A stretch of 64,000 bases of DNA from Kineococcus xinjiangensis (lineage in GTDB: Bacteria; Actinomycetota; Actinomycetes; Actinomycetales; Kineococcaceae): assembly GCF_002934625.1 (NCBI RefSeq), contig NZ_PTJD01000009.1:1-64000 (forward strand). Reading direction: 5' to 3'. The position numbers and the translations under genes are program-made. Below are positions 19,101-26,657 of the stretch, one piece after another. Each line of letters opens with the position of its first letter. The stretch's first letter is position 1. Below the pieces are notes generated by a model, which saw only the letters and a program-made list of their open reading frames with translations, was not told the DNA's origin and made no database searches.

Positions 19101-19395
19101 CGAGGAGCTCCGCACCCGACTCCGCGGAGCGACCCCTGAACGCGTCGACGAGCTGTGCCGGGTGGGAACCGTCCACACGTTCCAAGGACAGGAGCGGCAC
19201 GTCGTCGTCCTGGTTCTCGGGGGCGGCTCACGAGGCGCACGACGCTGGGCGGCCATGACGCCGAACCTCCTCAACGTGGCGGTGACACGCGCCAAGGACC
19301 GACTCGTCGTGGTGGGCGACTGGTCGGCGTGGCACGACGTCGGGAATGCAGAGGTTCTCGCGGATGGGCTGCGGAAGGCTCCGTTCGACGGGTGA
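16195..19395 (+). CDS. UPF1-type superfamily 1 helicase
   Basis: A 1066-residue protein starting at ATG 16195. Motifs: N-G-P-P-G-T-G-K-T-T (Walker A, about 332-341), V-V-D-E-A-G-Q-A (Walker B, about 787), V-V-V-G-D-P-Q-Q-L-E-P (motif III), T-F-Q-G-Q-E-R-H (motif V region, about 994) and N-V-A-V-T-R-A-K-D (motif VI, about 1026). This is the AAA_11/AAA_12 pair of Upf1-like helicases. A long Ala/Glu-rich coiled coil occupies about 505-670 between the ATPase halves. The N-terminal 300 residues match nothing I recognise. Large stand-alone SF1 helicases of this form occur in anti-phage loci; that role is inferred from architecture and neighbours only. Confidence 0.9.
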   Translation: MSSPMPRVRTATTASPLVEVDDEGRRALRAWADIDRFEMPEVERDDDRGYRATGLLDPAMLDPGAPSTWPPRPRKDPPRGGEHVLGCSIMIGCVPRTQVEDDLDEAFADDLRLREVRRPSTRRGGTAPKLTFRASFAVDASGVPVPESLQYHPIVDFAEFARRRGTTANTEAVVQEGLRLVDERERATQSSWDELLSKSAEEDPRLLVERLVRLLHVSDAPERPRRVRFDSRWVPVGAATEVQPRSFYREDLLAIAQSPTSLAAATYLTGRPGGRPGACRDAGSDARERRQELLEPARLPRAAWPGTYLPRLSQQVALACLLEDEDPVVAVNGPPGTGKTTFLREVYANVLADRAAVMVAFDDPRDAFGAKIDVPMTSGGSRPFFPPDERLCGFEILVASSNNAAVENVSQQVPKLKEVHEPFQSRVSYFRDASDPEKSEDGRDVTRPGLLRKDAPTWGFGAVALGRRALTADFERVAGRYARAEEPGAHLLRLLKDGGSLVDWRHAQQRYTAAVAAVEAWIANLEHHRAAVRVALTTLHEHAEAEQQAELAETGVRSAATAIAEATREVEACEEAARTAADAVTRLKRNRPGLWELLSRTENAQAWRRARDSAKTASTTAETSLQEARSGAEVSAKQEERAQKALSVARARCEELRDSAARCRPVLDRIDPRTFVDDERWWQRPRTDAEQGTAWVTGELHDLQAEVFAAALQVHEQFTRRAGAKVSANLRMWMHLQAGEACKPADAQHALAAWRSFFLVIPLVSTTFASLARLLAGVPAGSLGWLVVDEAGQAPPAHAVGGFSRFRRAVVVGDPQQLEPVVGLPELLVDRLMAAHGAPPELAPTRGSVQRSADAVSRSGTTREEGWVGLPLLVHNRCLEPMFSVSNKMAYDGAMVLGREPKPEREATTVGESRWIDVPRPDGPHFHEADATVVRRLLEDLEWDVEKPATVAVISPFRDVVRGMQRVVDEELRTRLRGATPERVDELCRVGTVHTFQGQERHVVVLVLGGGSRGARRWAAMTPNLLNVAVTRAKDRLVVVGDWSAWHDVGNAEVLADGLRKAPFDG

Positions 19396-19410
19396 AGCCC
19401 AGCCGGTGCA

Positions 19411-19644
19411 TCAGACCGCCCCATCGGGCGAATCGCCGGGCTCCTCCGGAACGGGATCGTCCGCCTCGGCGTCGGCCACCCCCGACTCCCCCTCGGGAAC
19501 GACCGCGTCCAGCATGGCGACGATGTCCTCCAACTGCTGGCCCAGCCGTCGAGGAGGGGACCGGGAGAGGTGCGGAGGAGGTGGGTCCCGGAGGCTCCTG
19601 GGTGTGGTCGGGCACGCGGCGGCTGCCGCGCTGTGGAGGTTCAC
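19411..19644 (-). pseudogene. Remnant open frame overlapping the right direct repeat
   Basis: A 77-residue frame runs here. Its first half is simply one frame of the 75-bp repeat, but the last ~40 residues (L-E-D-I-V-A-M-L-D, then an acidic Pro-containing tail) look protein-like. No ribosome site or family is evident. It may be the surviving 3' end of a small gene whose 5' part was replaced when the repeat arose, or chance. Confidence 0.25.
19537..19611. repeat. Right copy of the ~75-bp imperfect direct repeat
   Basis: Diverged copy of the aldolase 5' end (15386-15462). Read on the minus strand in the aldolase frame it still gives T-S-P-G-P-L-L-D-G-W against the gene's T-S-P-G-P-L-L-G-G-W, but the start codon is GGG and the frame is not continued by aldolase sequence. 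It is therefore a relic rather than an active start. Confidence 0.7.
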
Positions 19645-19646
19645 GC

Positions 19647-19925
19647 TCAGAGTGATCGGGTCGCCTGGTCGTGCATCCGTCGTGCCCAGTCGACGGCCTG
19701 CGCGGCGCGCGCGGGGGAGACCATGCTCGCGGCGTAGTGCGCCTGGTCCTTGATGTCCAGCAGGCGGCGCAGGTCCTTCGCCAGGGCCGCTCCGTCCGGA
19801 CGGACGCTCGCGACGAGATCGACCGCCTGCCGGTGATCCTGACCACGGGAGCGCTGCCCCAGCCGGGAGCAGCAGACCGCGTCAGCCGTGGCGATGCCCG
19901 AGAGCACGGCGAGGGCAGCGGCCAC
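19647..19925 (-). pseudogene. HEPN-domain protein, 5'-truncated
   Basis: A 92-residue frame beginning at a GTG. It contains the core of a HEPN nuclease: G-I-A-T-A-D-A-V-C, then R-S-R-G-Q-D-H fitting the R-x4-6-H catalytic motif, A-V-D-L-V, and K-D-Q-A-H-Y-A near the C-terminus. HEPN partners of MNT proteins are usually about 130-140 residues, so roughly 40 N-terminal residues are missing. The ATG at 19965 that overlaps the MNT stop (ATGA) is out of frame with this body, and an in-frame TGA precedes the GTG. A deletion with loss of frame is the simplest reading, leaving a broken toxin; translation from the GTG remains possible. Confidence 0.65.
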
Positions 19926-19961
19926 CTGCGGGCGTGCAGGGGCTCACGCGTCCTGCCGGGC

Positions 19962-20591
19962 TCATCGGGCGAGGCTCCTCAGCAGCGAGCCGAGGTTCCG
20001 GCCGGTCAGGGTGAGCGCCTCGCGGCGCCACGACGCGACGATGGGCTCTCCCGCCACGACGTGCTGGCGCAGTTCTGCGAGCGAGATGTCGTACGGCTGC
20101 ACGGGGTTGCCCGTCCAGGCGTGGGCGGTCGCCACGAGGGTCTCGACGTGCTGCTCCCAGGCCAGCAGTCGTTCTGGAGCGATGCCCTCGCCGCGGACCA
20201 GCAGGAGGTCGATGTCGGATTCGGCACTCCCGTCACCACGGGCCAGCGAGCCGAACACCGCTGCCGTGACGGGGCGGACGGACCAGTGCTCGAGGTGCGT
20301 CGTGAGTCGGTGCAGCAACTCGGTCCGCAGCCGGGTGAGCAGCTCGACCGCCGGCCACGCCAGATGGTCCCGGTTTCCCGTGTAGTAGACGGCGTTGCTG
20401 CGGCGCTCGGCCCGCACGACGCCCTCTGCCGTGAGGCGCTTGAGGACGCGCTGCACGCCTGGCCTCGAGCCCGTGCTGACGAGGCGTGCGACCTCCCGCC
20501 CGGCGAGGGGCGTGGTGGTGCCGGCGAGCACCGCCAAGACGGGTCCGTCCAACGAGGGCACCACGCTGCGCACAGGGTGAGCCAAGTCCAT
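19962..20591 (-). CDS. MNT-type nucleotidyltransferase with winged-helix N-terminus
   Basis: A 209-residue protein. Residues about 10-75 form a winged helix (A-G-R-E-V-A-R-L-V...V-L-K-R-L-T-A-E-G-V-V). The nucleotidyltransferase core follows with G-S-L-A-R-G-D-G-S-A-E-S-D-I-D-L, the intact GSx(n)DxD signature. In MNT/HEPN (type VII) toxin-antitoxin pairs the MNT antitoxin adenylylates and blocks the HEPN RNase. The stop overlaps an ATG of the HEPN position, but that gene is broken. The winged helix suggests autoregulation; an imperfect inverted repeat (GTGGCT...AGCCAC, 20592-20631) lies directly upstream of the start. Confidence 0.85.
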   Translation of the reverse strand: MDLAHPVRSVVPSLDGPVLAVLAGTTTPLAGREVARLVSTGSRPGVQRVLKRLTAEGVVRAERRSNAVYYTGNRDHLAWPAVELLTRLRTELLHRLTTHLEHWSVRPVTAAVFGSLARGDGSAESDIDLLLVRGEGIAPERLLAWEQHVETLVATAHAWTGNPVQPYDISLAELRQHVVAGEPIVASWRREALTLTGRNLGSLLRSLAR

Positions 20592-20631
20592 GTGGCTACT
20601 TCAGGAGCCGACCGGCTAGAAGAGAAGCCAC
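20592..20631. promoter_or_regulatory. Candidate operator upstream of the MNT gene
   Basis: GTGGCT and AGCCAC arms sit 28 bp apart immediately before the start codon, enclosing a second imperfect inverted repeat (AGCCG-a-CCGGCT). The position fits autoregulation by the winged-helix domain of the MNT protein. Confidence 0.35.
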
Positions 20632-20655
20632 CCTGGTGCCGGGCTGATCAACCCC

Positions 20656-23600
20656 TCACCCCTCCCCCTCGCCCTCCTCGTGCACGAGCGGCACCGGCGT
20701 CCACTCCTCCGTCCCGGCCGGGGTGTCCAGACCCTCGTGCGGGCGGATGCCGCGCCGCTCCAGCGCCCCCCACAGCCCCTCCATCGCCGCGTCGGGGTCG
20801 TAGCCGAACTCGCTCTCCCGCACCCGCCAGAACCTCCACCCGGCGCGCTTGAGCTCCTGCTCGCGCTGGAGGTCCTCGATGCGGGCCTCCCGGGAGGAGT
20901 GCCACCGGTCCCCGTCGCACTCCACGGCGAGGCGGCCCTTCGCGCCGGTCACGACGAGGCCGATGCGCCGCCCGTTGACCTCCCAGCCGGGGGTGACCTG
21001 GTAGCCGCGCTCGCGGATGCGCAGGTAGACGCGCTGTTCGAACAGCGACTCGAACGCGTCGTGCCGGGTGTCGAGGGGGACGTCCGCCAGTTCCACGGTG
21101 GAGCGCACGGGCGGCGGGCTGGCCATGTAGGTGAGCAGGGACCGGCGCAGGTCCTGCGGGGACAGCACGTCGACGCCGACGGAGTGGAACAGCCACATCT
21201 GGTCCTGCGCGCGGGACGCGGCCACGTTGAACCGGCGCTGGTCCTCCTCGCGGCTGAGGGCGTAGCGCTTCTCCGCGGCCACCAGGGACAGGAACACCAC
21301 GTGCCGCTCGTCGCCCTGGAAGTCCGGCGGCGTGCCCACGCGCAGCCTGCGCTGCTCGAACACGTCCGCGGGGATGCGCTGGCGCAGCTCGTCCTCGATG
21401 AGCTCCACCTGGGCGCTGCCCTGCAGGACGACGACGCCGAAGGTGCGGCCTGCGTAGGCGGGGTCGTCGAGGCAGGCGGTGACCTGCTCGGCGATCGCGA
21501 CGGCCTCGGCATGGTTGCGCAGCCGGGTCCCCGCGCCCTCGGTGGCGGCACCGGGGACGTGGGTGATGCGCAGCGGCGGAAGCCGGTCGCTGCCGAACTG
21601 CCGCAGCGGCACCAGCGGGGAGTCGGCGTAGAACTGCTTCGACGACCACTCGATGATCTCCGGCATGCAGCGGAAGTGCTCCCGCAGCTTCACGACGGAC
21701 CCGAAGCGCGTCGCCAGCAGGCTGAACAGGCTGTCGCGGGGGGTCAGGGAGTTCCGCAGGTGGCGGGGGACGTCGGGCAGGTAGCTGTCGAGCTTGTCGA
21801 AGATGGGCTGCAACTGACCGTGGCTGACGGCGGAGGGTGCGCACTGCCGGTCGTCGCCGACGACGATGACGCGCGGAGCGAGCCACAGCAGGAACAGCGC
21901 CTCGATGCTGGCCAGGCTGGCCTCGTCGATGATGACCACGTCGAAGGAGTTCCGGTCCGGCGGGACGGTCTCCAGCACGTCGCTGAGCGGCATGATCCAC
22001 GCCGGCACCGCGCCGCGAGCCTCGGCCATCGCCTCCCGCGCGCCGCGGGCGTAGTAGTGGCTGTAGCGGCCGGTCCCCTTGCCCATGGACCGGGTGTTCT
22101 GCTGGTACGAGCGCAGCGCCTGTGCCTGCCGCGCCGTCATCCGCGACAGGCACGCGTGCCACGCCTTCGCAGCGGCCAGCTTCGCGGTGAGGCTCCACAC
22201 GGTGCGGGTGGCCTCGTCCAGGCGGGTGTCCAGCCGCGCCTCCAGCCCCGGGGCGCGCTGCCCCTCGAAGAACGTCTGCGCGGCGGCCCACGCCCACGCG
22301 TCCTCCAGCTCCCCGAGGCGGCGCTGCCACACCGGGTCGGCGGCGCTGGCCTGCACCAGCTGCGCCAGGCCCGGGTGGGCCTCGTTCAGCTCCCGCCACA
22401 GCTCGTCGGCGTGCGCCTGCTGCTCCGCGTCGACGCGGGCGGCGGCGAGCGCGGCGACCGCGGCGGCGTACGCCTCGGCGTCGCGGGAGACCGCCGCGGC
22501 GAGCAGGTCGCGGCACTCGGGGGCGGCGCGGTCGACGTGCGCGACGATCTGCAACCCGACGACGGCCTGCTCCAGCGCGGAGGTGGCGGCCCGCGCATCC
22601 CGCTGCGCGGCGAGCCCGTCGACCGCCTCCACGAGGGCGGACCACTCCTCCTCCGAGGTGAGGCTGCGGGCGATCCCCGCGCCGGACAGCTCCCGGCGGA
22701 TCGCGTCGACCGCCTGCAGCAGCTCGTCCAGGGACACCAGGTCCCGGTGCGCGCCGACGAGCTGGGACACCCTGCGCGCCAGCGGGGCGTCCGCCGGCAC
22801 CTCCAGTCCCGCCTGCGCCCAGCGCCGGGCCAGCGCCGCGGCCGTCACCTCCACGTCGAGGCGGTCCAGGACGAGGGCGAGGAGCTCCGCGCTCGAGGGC
22901 GGCAGGCCGTCGACCGTGGCGCCCTCCAGCAGCGGTTCCGCCTGCTTCTGCACCGCCGGCTTCAGCATCCCCTTGAGCTTGCCACCGGCCCGCAGGTGCT
23001 CCAGGAGCGCGCGGCCGGCGTCGAGCTGCCCCTTCGCGCTGCCCTGGCCGGCCGCCTCGAACCTGGGCAGCTCCACCTCCCGCAGCCCCAGGGAGCGCAG
23101 CCTCCGCTCGGCGTCCTCGGCCTGCCCTGCGACGTCGGTGAGCTGCCGCCACAGCAGCGCGTCGCGCCCCGCGAGGGCGTCGTCGAGGAACTGCCGGCGC
23201 CAGTCCGCCGGCCCGCCGCGCAGCGCTGCCAGGCCCGCGCGGACGCGCTCGGAGTGCGCCCGCAGCCGGCCGAACGCCTCCTCCCCGCAGCGCTCCAGCT
23301 CCGTCACGAGGTCCGTGCGGACAGCGCGCGCGGCGGTGACCGCGGCCTCCTCCGCCGCCACCAGCTCCGCGAACGACTCCGGCGGCAGCAGCGCCCCACC
23401 GGGCGGGATGAACTGGGAACCGCGGGCCCGCCGCTCCGGCGTCGTGGTGGCCAGCAGGCCCACCAGTTCACCGATCCGCCCCGCCGGCACCGGCAGCGCC
23501 GGCGGTGCGCCCGGCGGCAGCGGCGTCGGCATCCACCCCAGCCGCTCCGACCGCTCCCGCAGCCGCGTCGCGATCGCCCCCAGGGTTCCGGAGTACCCCG

Positions 23601-25113
23601 GCGCGACCTCGGGGTGCTCCTGCGTCTCCGCCTCCCGCAGCGCCCGGACGACGTCCGTCAGGTTGGCGGCCTTCTCCCGGGCTGCGGCCAGCTCCTCCGC
23701 GAGGGAGTCGATCTGGCGCTCGTAGCGCCCCGCGTCGAACGCGGCGTGCCGGTCCACGAGCGCGTTCACGCTGCGGGCCAGCTCCGTGGAACCGCCCCGG
23801 CCCTGGTCCGTCATCGACACGCACAGCTGGCGCACCCCGACGGGGACCTTGTGCCGCAGCACCGCCAGCGCCTGCGCCTTCTGGCTCGTCACCAGCACCC
23901 GCTGCCCCTCCGCGACGAGAGCGGAGATGAGGTTGGCGATGGTGTGCGTCTTCCCCGTGCCCGGTGGGCCCTGCACCACCACGCCCGTGTCGCGGCGCAG
24001 CCTCGTCATGACGGTGGCCTGCTCCGGGTTCGCCGGCAGCGGGAACAGCGGGTCCTCCGCCAGGGCGGTGGTGCTGCCCTCCGCGCGCAGCCACGCCATC
24101 CGCTCCTCCGGCTCCAGCGCCCGCAGCAGCTGCGCCAGGCCCAGCGGCGCGAGGGCGTCCGGGCCGGACAGCTCCTCCAGCATCCGCTCGTAGTAGCCGA
24201 TGAGGCTCGTCCGGCCCCGCGGGCGCAGCACCAGCGCCGGCGCGAACCGCAGCGTCGGCGTGCTCCCCGCCTCGGCCTGCGCCTGCCAGTCCTTCGCGTA
24301 GGCGTGGCAGGCAGGCAGCGCCAGGGCGCGCCACTGCTCCAGCAGCTCGTGGTTCTCGTCCGCCAGCGGGCCCGCCTCCATCGCGCGCGCCGCCACCCGG
24401 GCCGGTTCCGCGCGGACCGCGTCGAACCCCTCCAGGCCGGTGAGCAGGTCCCGGTCGTGCACCCGCAGGCCCGTGCCGTCGGCCACCGACAGCCGCAGCA
24501 CGCCGGTGCGCACGTCCACCTCCACCCCGAGGCGGGCGCTGAGGACGTGGTTGCGGATCAGCGGGCCCTCTGCGGGCTGCCACGTCAGGAAGCCCGTGGC
24601 CAGCACGAGCTCGAACTGGTCGTCCTGCTGGGAGAGGTGCCGGTAGGCGGTGCTCAGGTCGTCGTACCAGCGCCGCGCCGGGGCCGTGTGCCGCTCCCGC
24701 TCCGCCCACGCCTCCCACTCCGCGCGCCAGCGGCCGTAGGGGCCGAACGCCTCCGCGACGGAGTGCGCGGCGCCCGCCTCGACGTCGGGGTCCTCCGCCG
24801 GGTCGTGGGTCAGCGGCGGCGGCGGGCCGGCGGAGTCGTCCAGCGGGCCCACCACCCAGCCCCGCAGCACCGGCGGCAGCTCGGGCGGCGGCTCCGTCGG
24901 CACCGGCGCGAAGGACATCACGACCTCCTGCGCCTCCGCGGCCGCGTCCAGGGACGTGCCCTCGGGCAGGTCGGACAGCCACATCACCAGCCGGTGCGCG
25001 TCCACGTCCAGCACCGGGTCCCGGCCAGCGCGCGCCAGGTCCCGCAGGAACTCCACCAGCCGCGTCGTCTGCTCGACCATGTCGCGGCTCAGCGCCGAGC
25101 CCGCTTCCGTCAT
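20656..25113 (-). CDS. SF1 helicase fused to Vsr/MTES_1575-like nuclease
   Basis: A 1485-residue protein. The ATG complementary to 25111-25113 has a near-perfect AAGGAGGT upstream. Domains in order: an N-terminal region (to about 360); Walker A G-P-P-G-T-G-K-T-H-T (about 380); a long Ala/Glu/Arg-rich helical insertion (about 450-1000); V-V-I-I-D-E-A-S (Walker B, about 1060) and V-V-G-D-D-R-Q; P-P-D-F-Q-G-D-E-R-H; F-N-V-A-A-S-R-A-Q-D; then a C-terminal nuclease (about 1370-1470) with L-A-V-E-C-D-G-D-R-W-H-S, the Vsr/DUF559-like PD-(D/E)XK pattern. Helicase-Vsr fusions are known among anti-phage proteins (for example the Hhe type); identity with that system is not claimed. Transcribed apart from its neighbours. 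Confidence 0.92.
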   Translation of the reverse strand: MTEAGSALSRDMVEQTTRLVEFLRDLARAGRDPVLDVDAHRLVMWLSDLPEGTSLDAAAEAQEVVMSFAPVPTEPPPELPPVLRGWVVGPLDDSAGPPPPLTHDPAEDPDVEAGAAHSVAEAFGPYGRWRAEWEAWAERERHTAPARRWYDDLSTAYRHLSQQDDQFELVLATGFLTWQPAEGPLIRNHVLSARLGVEVDVRTGVLRLSVADGTGLRVHDRDLLTGLEGFDAVRAEPARVAARAMEAGPLADENHELLEQWRALALPACHAYAKDWQAQAEAGSTPTLRFAPALVLRPRGRTSLIGYYERMLEELSGPDALAPLGLAQLLRALEPEERMAWLRAEGSTTALAEDPLFPLPANPEQATVMTRLRRDTGVVVQGPPGTGKTHTIANLISALVAEGQRVLVTSQKAQALAVLRHKVPVGVRQLCVSMTDQGRGGSTELARSVNALVDRHAAFDAGRYERQIDSLAEELAAAREKAANLTDVVRALREAETQEHPEVAPGYSGTLGAIATRLRERSERLGWMPTPLPPGAPPALPVPAGRIGELVGLLATTTPERRARGSQFIPPGGALLPPESFAELVAAEEAAVTAARAVRTDLVTELERCGEEAFGRLRAHSERVRAGLAALRGGPADWRRQFLDDALAGRDALLWRQLTDVAGQAEDAERRLRSLGLREVELPRFEAAGQGSAKGQLDAGRALLEHLRAGGKLKGMLKPAVQKQAEPLLEGATVDGLPPSSAELLALVLDRLDVEVTAAALARRWAQAGLEVPADAPLARRVSQLVGAHRDLVSLDELLQAVDAIRRELSGAGIARSLTSEEEWSALVEAVDGLAAQRDARAATSALEQAVVGLQIVAHVDRAAPECRDLLAAAVSRDAEAYAAAVAALAAARVDAEQQAHADELWRELNEAHPGLAQLVQASAADPVWQRRLGELEDAWAWAAAQTFFEGQRAPGLEARLDTRLDEATRTVWSLTAKLAAAKAWHACLSRMTARQAQALRSYQQNTRSMGKGTGRYSHYYARGAREAMAEARGAVPAWIMPLSDVLETVPPDRNSFDVVIIDEASLASIEALFLLWLAPRVIVVGDDRQCAPSAVSHGQLQPIFDKLDSYLPDVPRHLRNSLTPRDSLFSLLATRFGSVVKLREHFRCMPEIIEWSSKQFYADSPLVPLRQFGSDRLPPLRITHVPGAATEGAGTRLRNHAEAVAIAEQVTACLDDPAYAGRTFGVVVLQGSAQVELIEDELRQRIPADVFEQRRLRVGTPPDFQGDERHVVFLSLVAAEKRYALSREEDQRRFNVAASRAQDQMWLFHSVGVDVLSPQDLRRSLLTYMASPPPVRSTVELADVPLDTRHDAFESLFEQRVYLRIRERGYQVTPGWEVNGRRIGLVVTGAKGRLAVECDGDRWHSSREARIEDLQREQELKRAGWRFWRVRESEFGYDPDAAMEGLWGALERRGIRPHEGLDTPAGTEEWTPVPLVHEEGEGEG

Positions 25114-25195
25114 GGCACCTCCTTGCTCACGTCGAGTGTGCATGATGTGACGCAGCGAGGTGGGTGGGGCGGGGTGGTTCGGCGCGGCGGCGCCG

Positions 25196-26470
25196 TCAGC
25201 GAGGCGGCCGGGGCCTGACGGGGACCGCCCGCACCGGTGGCGCGACCGCCGTGTCGCCCGCCGGTGAGGCGAGCGACCGCTCGAAGCCGGTGAGGAGGTC
25301 GACGAGGCCCGCCACCTCGAAGGTCCGGTTGCGGCGTCCCGTGGACGTCTGCTGGAGCACGCCGGCTCGGTGCAGGCGCTCCACCGCCTCGTTCACCGCC
25401 TGGTCCGAGCGGCCCGTCGCCCGCACGAGGTGCGCGACGGTGAGGACGGGAAGCTGCGCCAGGACCTCGTCCAGCAGCAGCTCGACCGTGGAGCCGGCAC
25501 GGACGGCGCCCACAGCCTCCCGCCACCTCTCGCGCAGGGCCGCCAGGCCGTCGGTCAGCTCCGCCACGCGCCCGCACGCCTCCGTGGTGGCCGCGGCGAA
25601 GGTGGCGATCCAGTCCGCGACGCCGCGCGGGGCGTCCGGATCGCGGTAGGACGTGAGCCCTGCGACGTAGTCCCGGCCGCGGGTGGCCAGGACGAGGCTG
25701 ATGGGCGGAACGTGTCGGGGGCTCAGACCGCGGCGCGTGAGGACGACGTGGATCAGCGCCCTGCCGGTGCGGCCGTTGCCGTCGGGGAAGGGGTGGATCG
25801 TCTCGAACTGGGCGTGGGCGAGGGCGGCCTGGACCAGCGGCGGGTGCAGGTCCGACTCGAGGTAGTCGGCCAGGTCCTCCAGCAGGGCGGCCACCTCACC
25901 GGGCGGTGGGGGGACGAACTCCGCCTGGCAGGGGTTGTAGCTGCCGCCGCCGATCCAGTTCTGCGTCGTCCGCACCCGTCCCGCCCACGCCGCGTCGCGA
26001 GTGCCGTGCAGCAACGCGTGGTGGATGTCGCGGATGCCCTCCACGCCGATCCGCGGACGGCGGGCGACGTCGTCCACGGCTGCGCGCATCGCGTCGATGT
26101 TGCCCAGGACCTCCGCAGCGCCGGCGTCGGGCGAGGAGCCGTCGTCCCGCCTGGCCGCATCCGCGCGCGCGAGCCGCCGGCCGCCGATCTCCAGGCCCTC
26201 GATGCGGGACGACGCGACGGCCTCGGCGCGCAGGAGCAGCCGGGCCACCGCTTCGTAACCGCGAAACGGCAGCTCGCCCGTGTTGAGGTGCTGGACCGCA
26301 CGCTCCGCGTCGGAGACGTCGGCGGCGACGTCGGCCGGGAGGAGCACCTCACGGCCGACGAGCGGATCGGGGACGTGGGCGTCGTAGGTGCAGGGCTGGC
26401 GGTGGCGGCGGGGAAGGCCCGCGACGTCGGCCGGGTCGGGCGACCAGGTGGCACGGACGAGGCGGGGCAC
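25196..26470 (-). CDS. Fic-family AMP transferase with winged-helix C-terminus
   Basis: A 424-residue protein. The Fic core carries the full active-site loop H-P-F-P-D-G-N-G-R-T-G-R (about 225-236), which transfers AMP or another nucleotide to hydroxyl side chains. The inhibitory helix is on the N-terminal side, S-S-R-I-E-G at 87-92, placing it in the class with intramolecular inhibition; the Glu would block ATP binding. The C-terminal ~80 residues look like a winged helix (L-T-V-A-H-L-V-R-A-T-G-R-S-D-Q-A-V). It stands downstream of nothing on its strand and is divergent from the ABC transporter pair. Confidence 0.92.
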   Translation of the reverse strand: MPRLVRATWSPDPADVAGLPRRHRQPCTYDAHVPDPLVGREVLLPADVAADVSDAERAVQHLNTGELPFRGYEAVARLLLRAEAVASSRIEGLEIGGRRLARADAARRDDGSSPDAGAAEVLGNIDAMRAAVDDVARRPRIGVEGIRDIHHALLHGTRDAAWAGRVRTTQNWIGGGSYNPCQAEFVPPPPGEVAALLEDLADYLESDLHPPLVQAALAHAQFETIHPFPDGNGRTGRALIHVVLTRRGLSPRHVPPISLVLATRGRDYVAGLTSYRDPDAPRGVADWIATFAAATTEACGRVAELTDGLAALRERWREAVGAVRAGSTVELLLDEVLAQLPVLTVAHLVRATGRSDQAVNEAVERLHRAGVLQQTSTGRRNRTFEVAGLVDLLTGFERSLASPAGDTAVAPPVRAVPVRPRPPR

Positions 26471-26657
26471 GCACTGAGCATAGTCAGCTTTGGCACATAA
26501 CCTTGACCATGGGCCTGAGATGCCGCGGTGCGACGTCCGGTCGACCAGCCCTGGACGTCGGACGGTTCGCCTGCCCCGGTGAGATGAGCGCTACCTGCTC
26601 CCCCACCCCCAGCGCACCGCCCGGCGGCGCGGGTGGACCCGTGACAGGGTTCGTCCA

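Noticed and set aside
20680-25218. 1500-codon plus-strand frame opposite the helicase-Vsr gene
   Set aside because: It lacks stops because of GC-rich codon complementarity; the His/Gln/Arg/Leu-rich translation shows no domain, whereas the minus strand has all helicase motifs.
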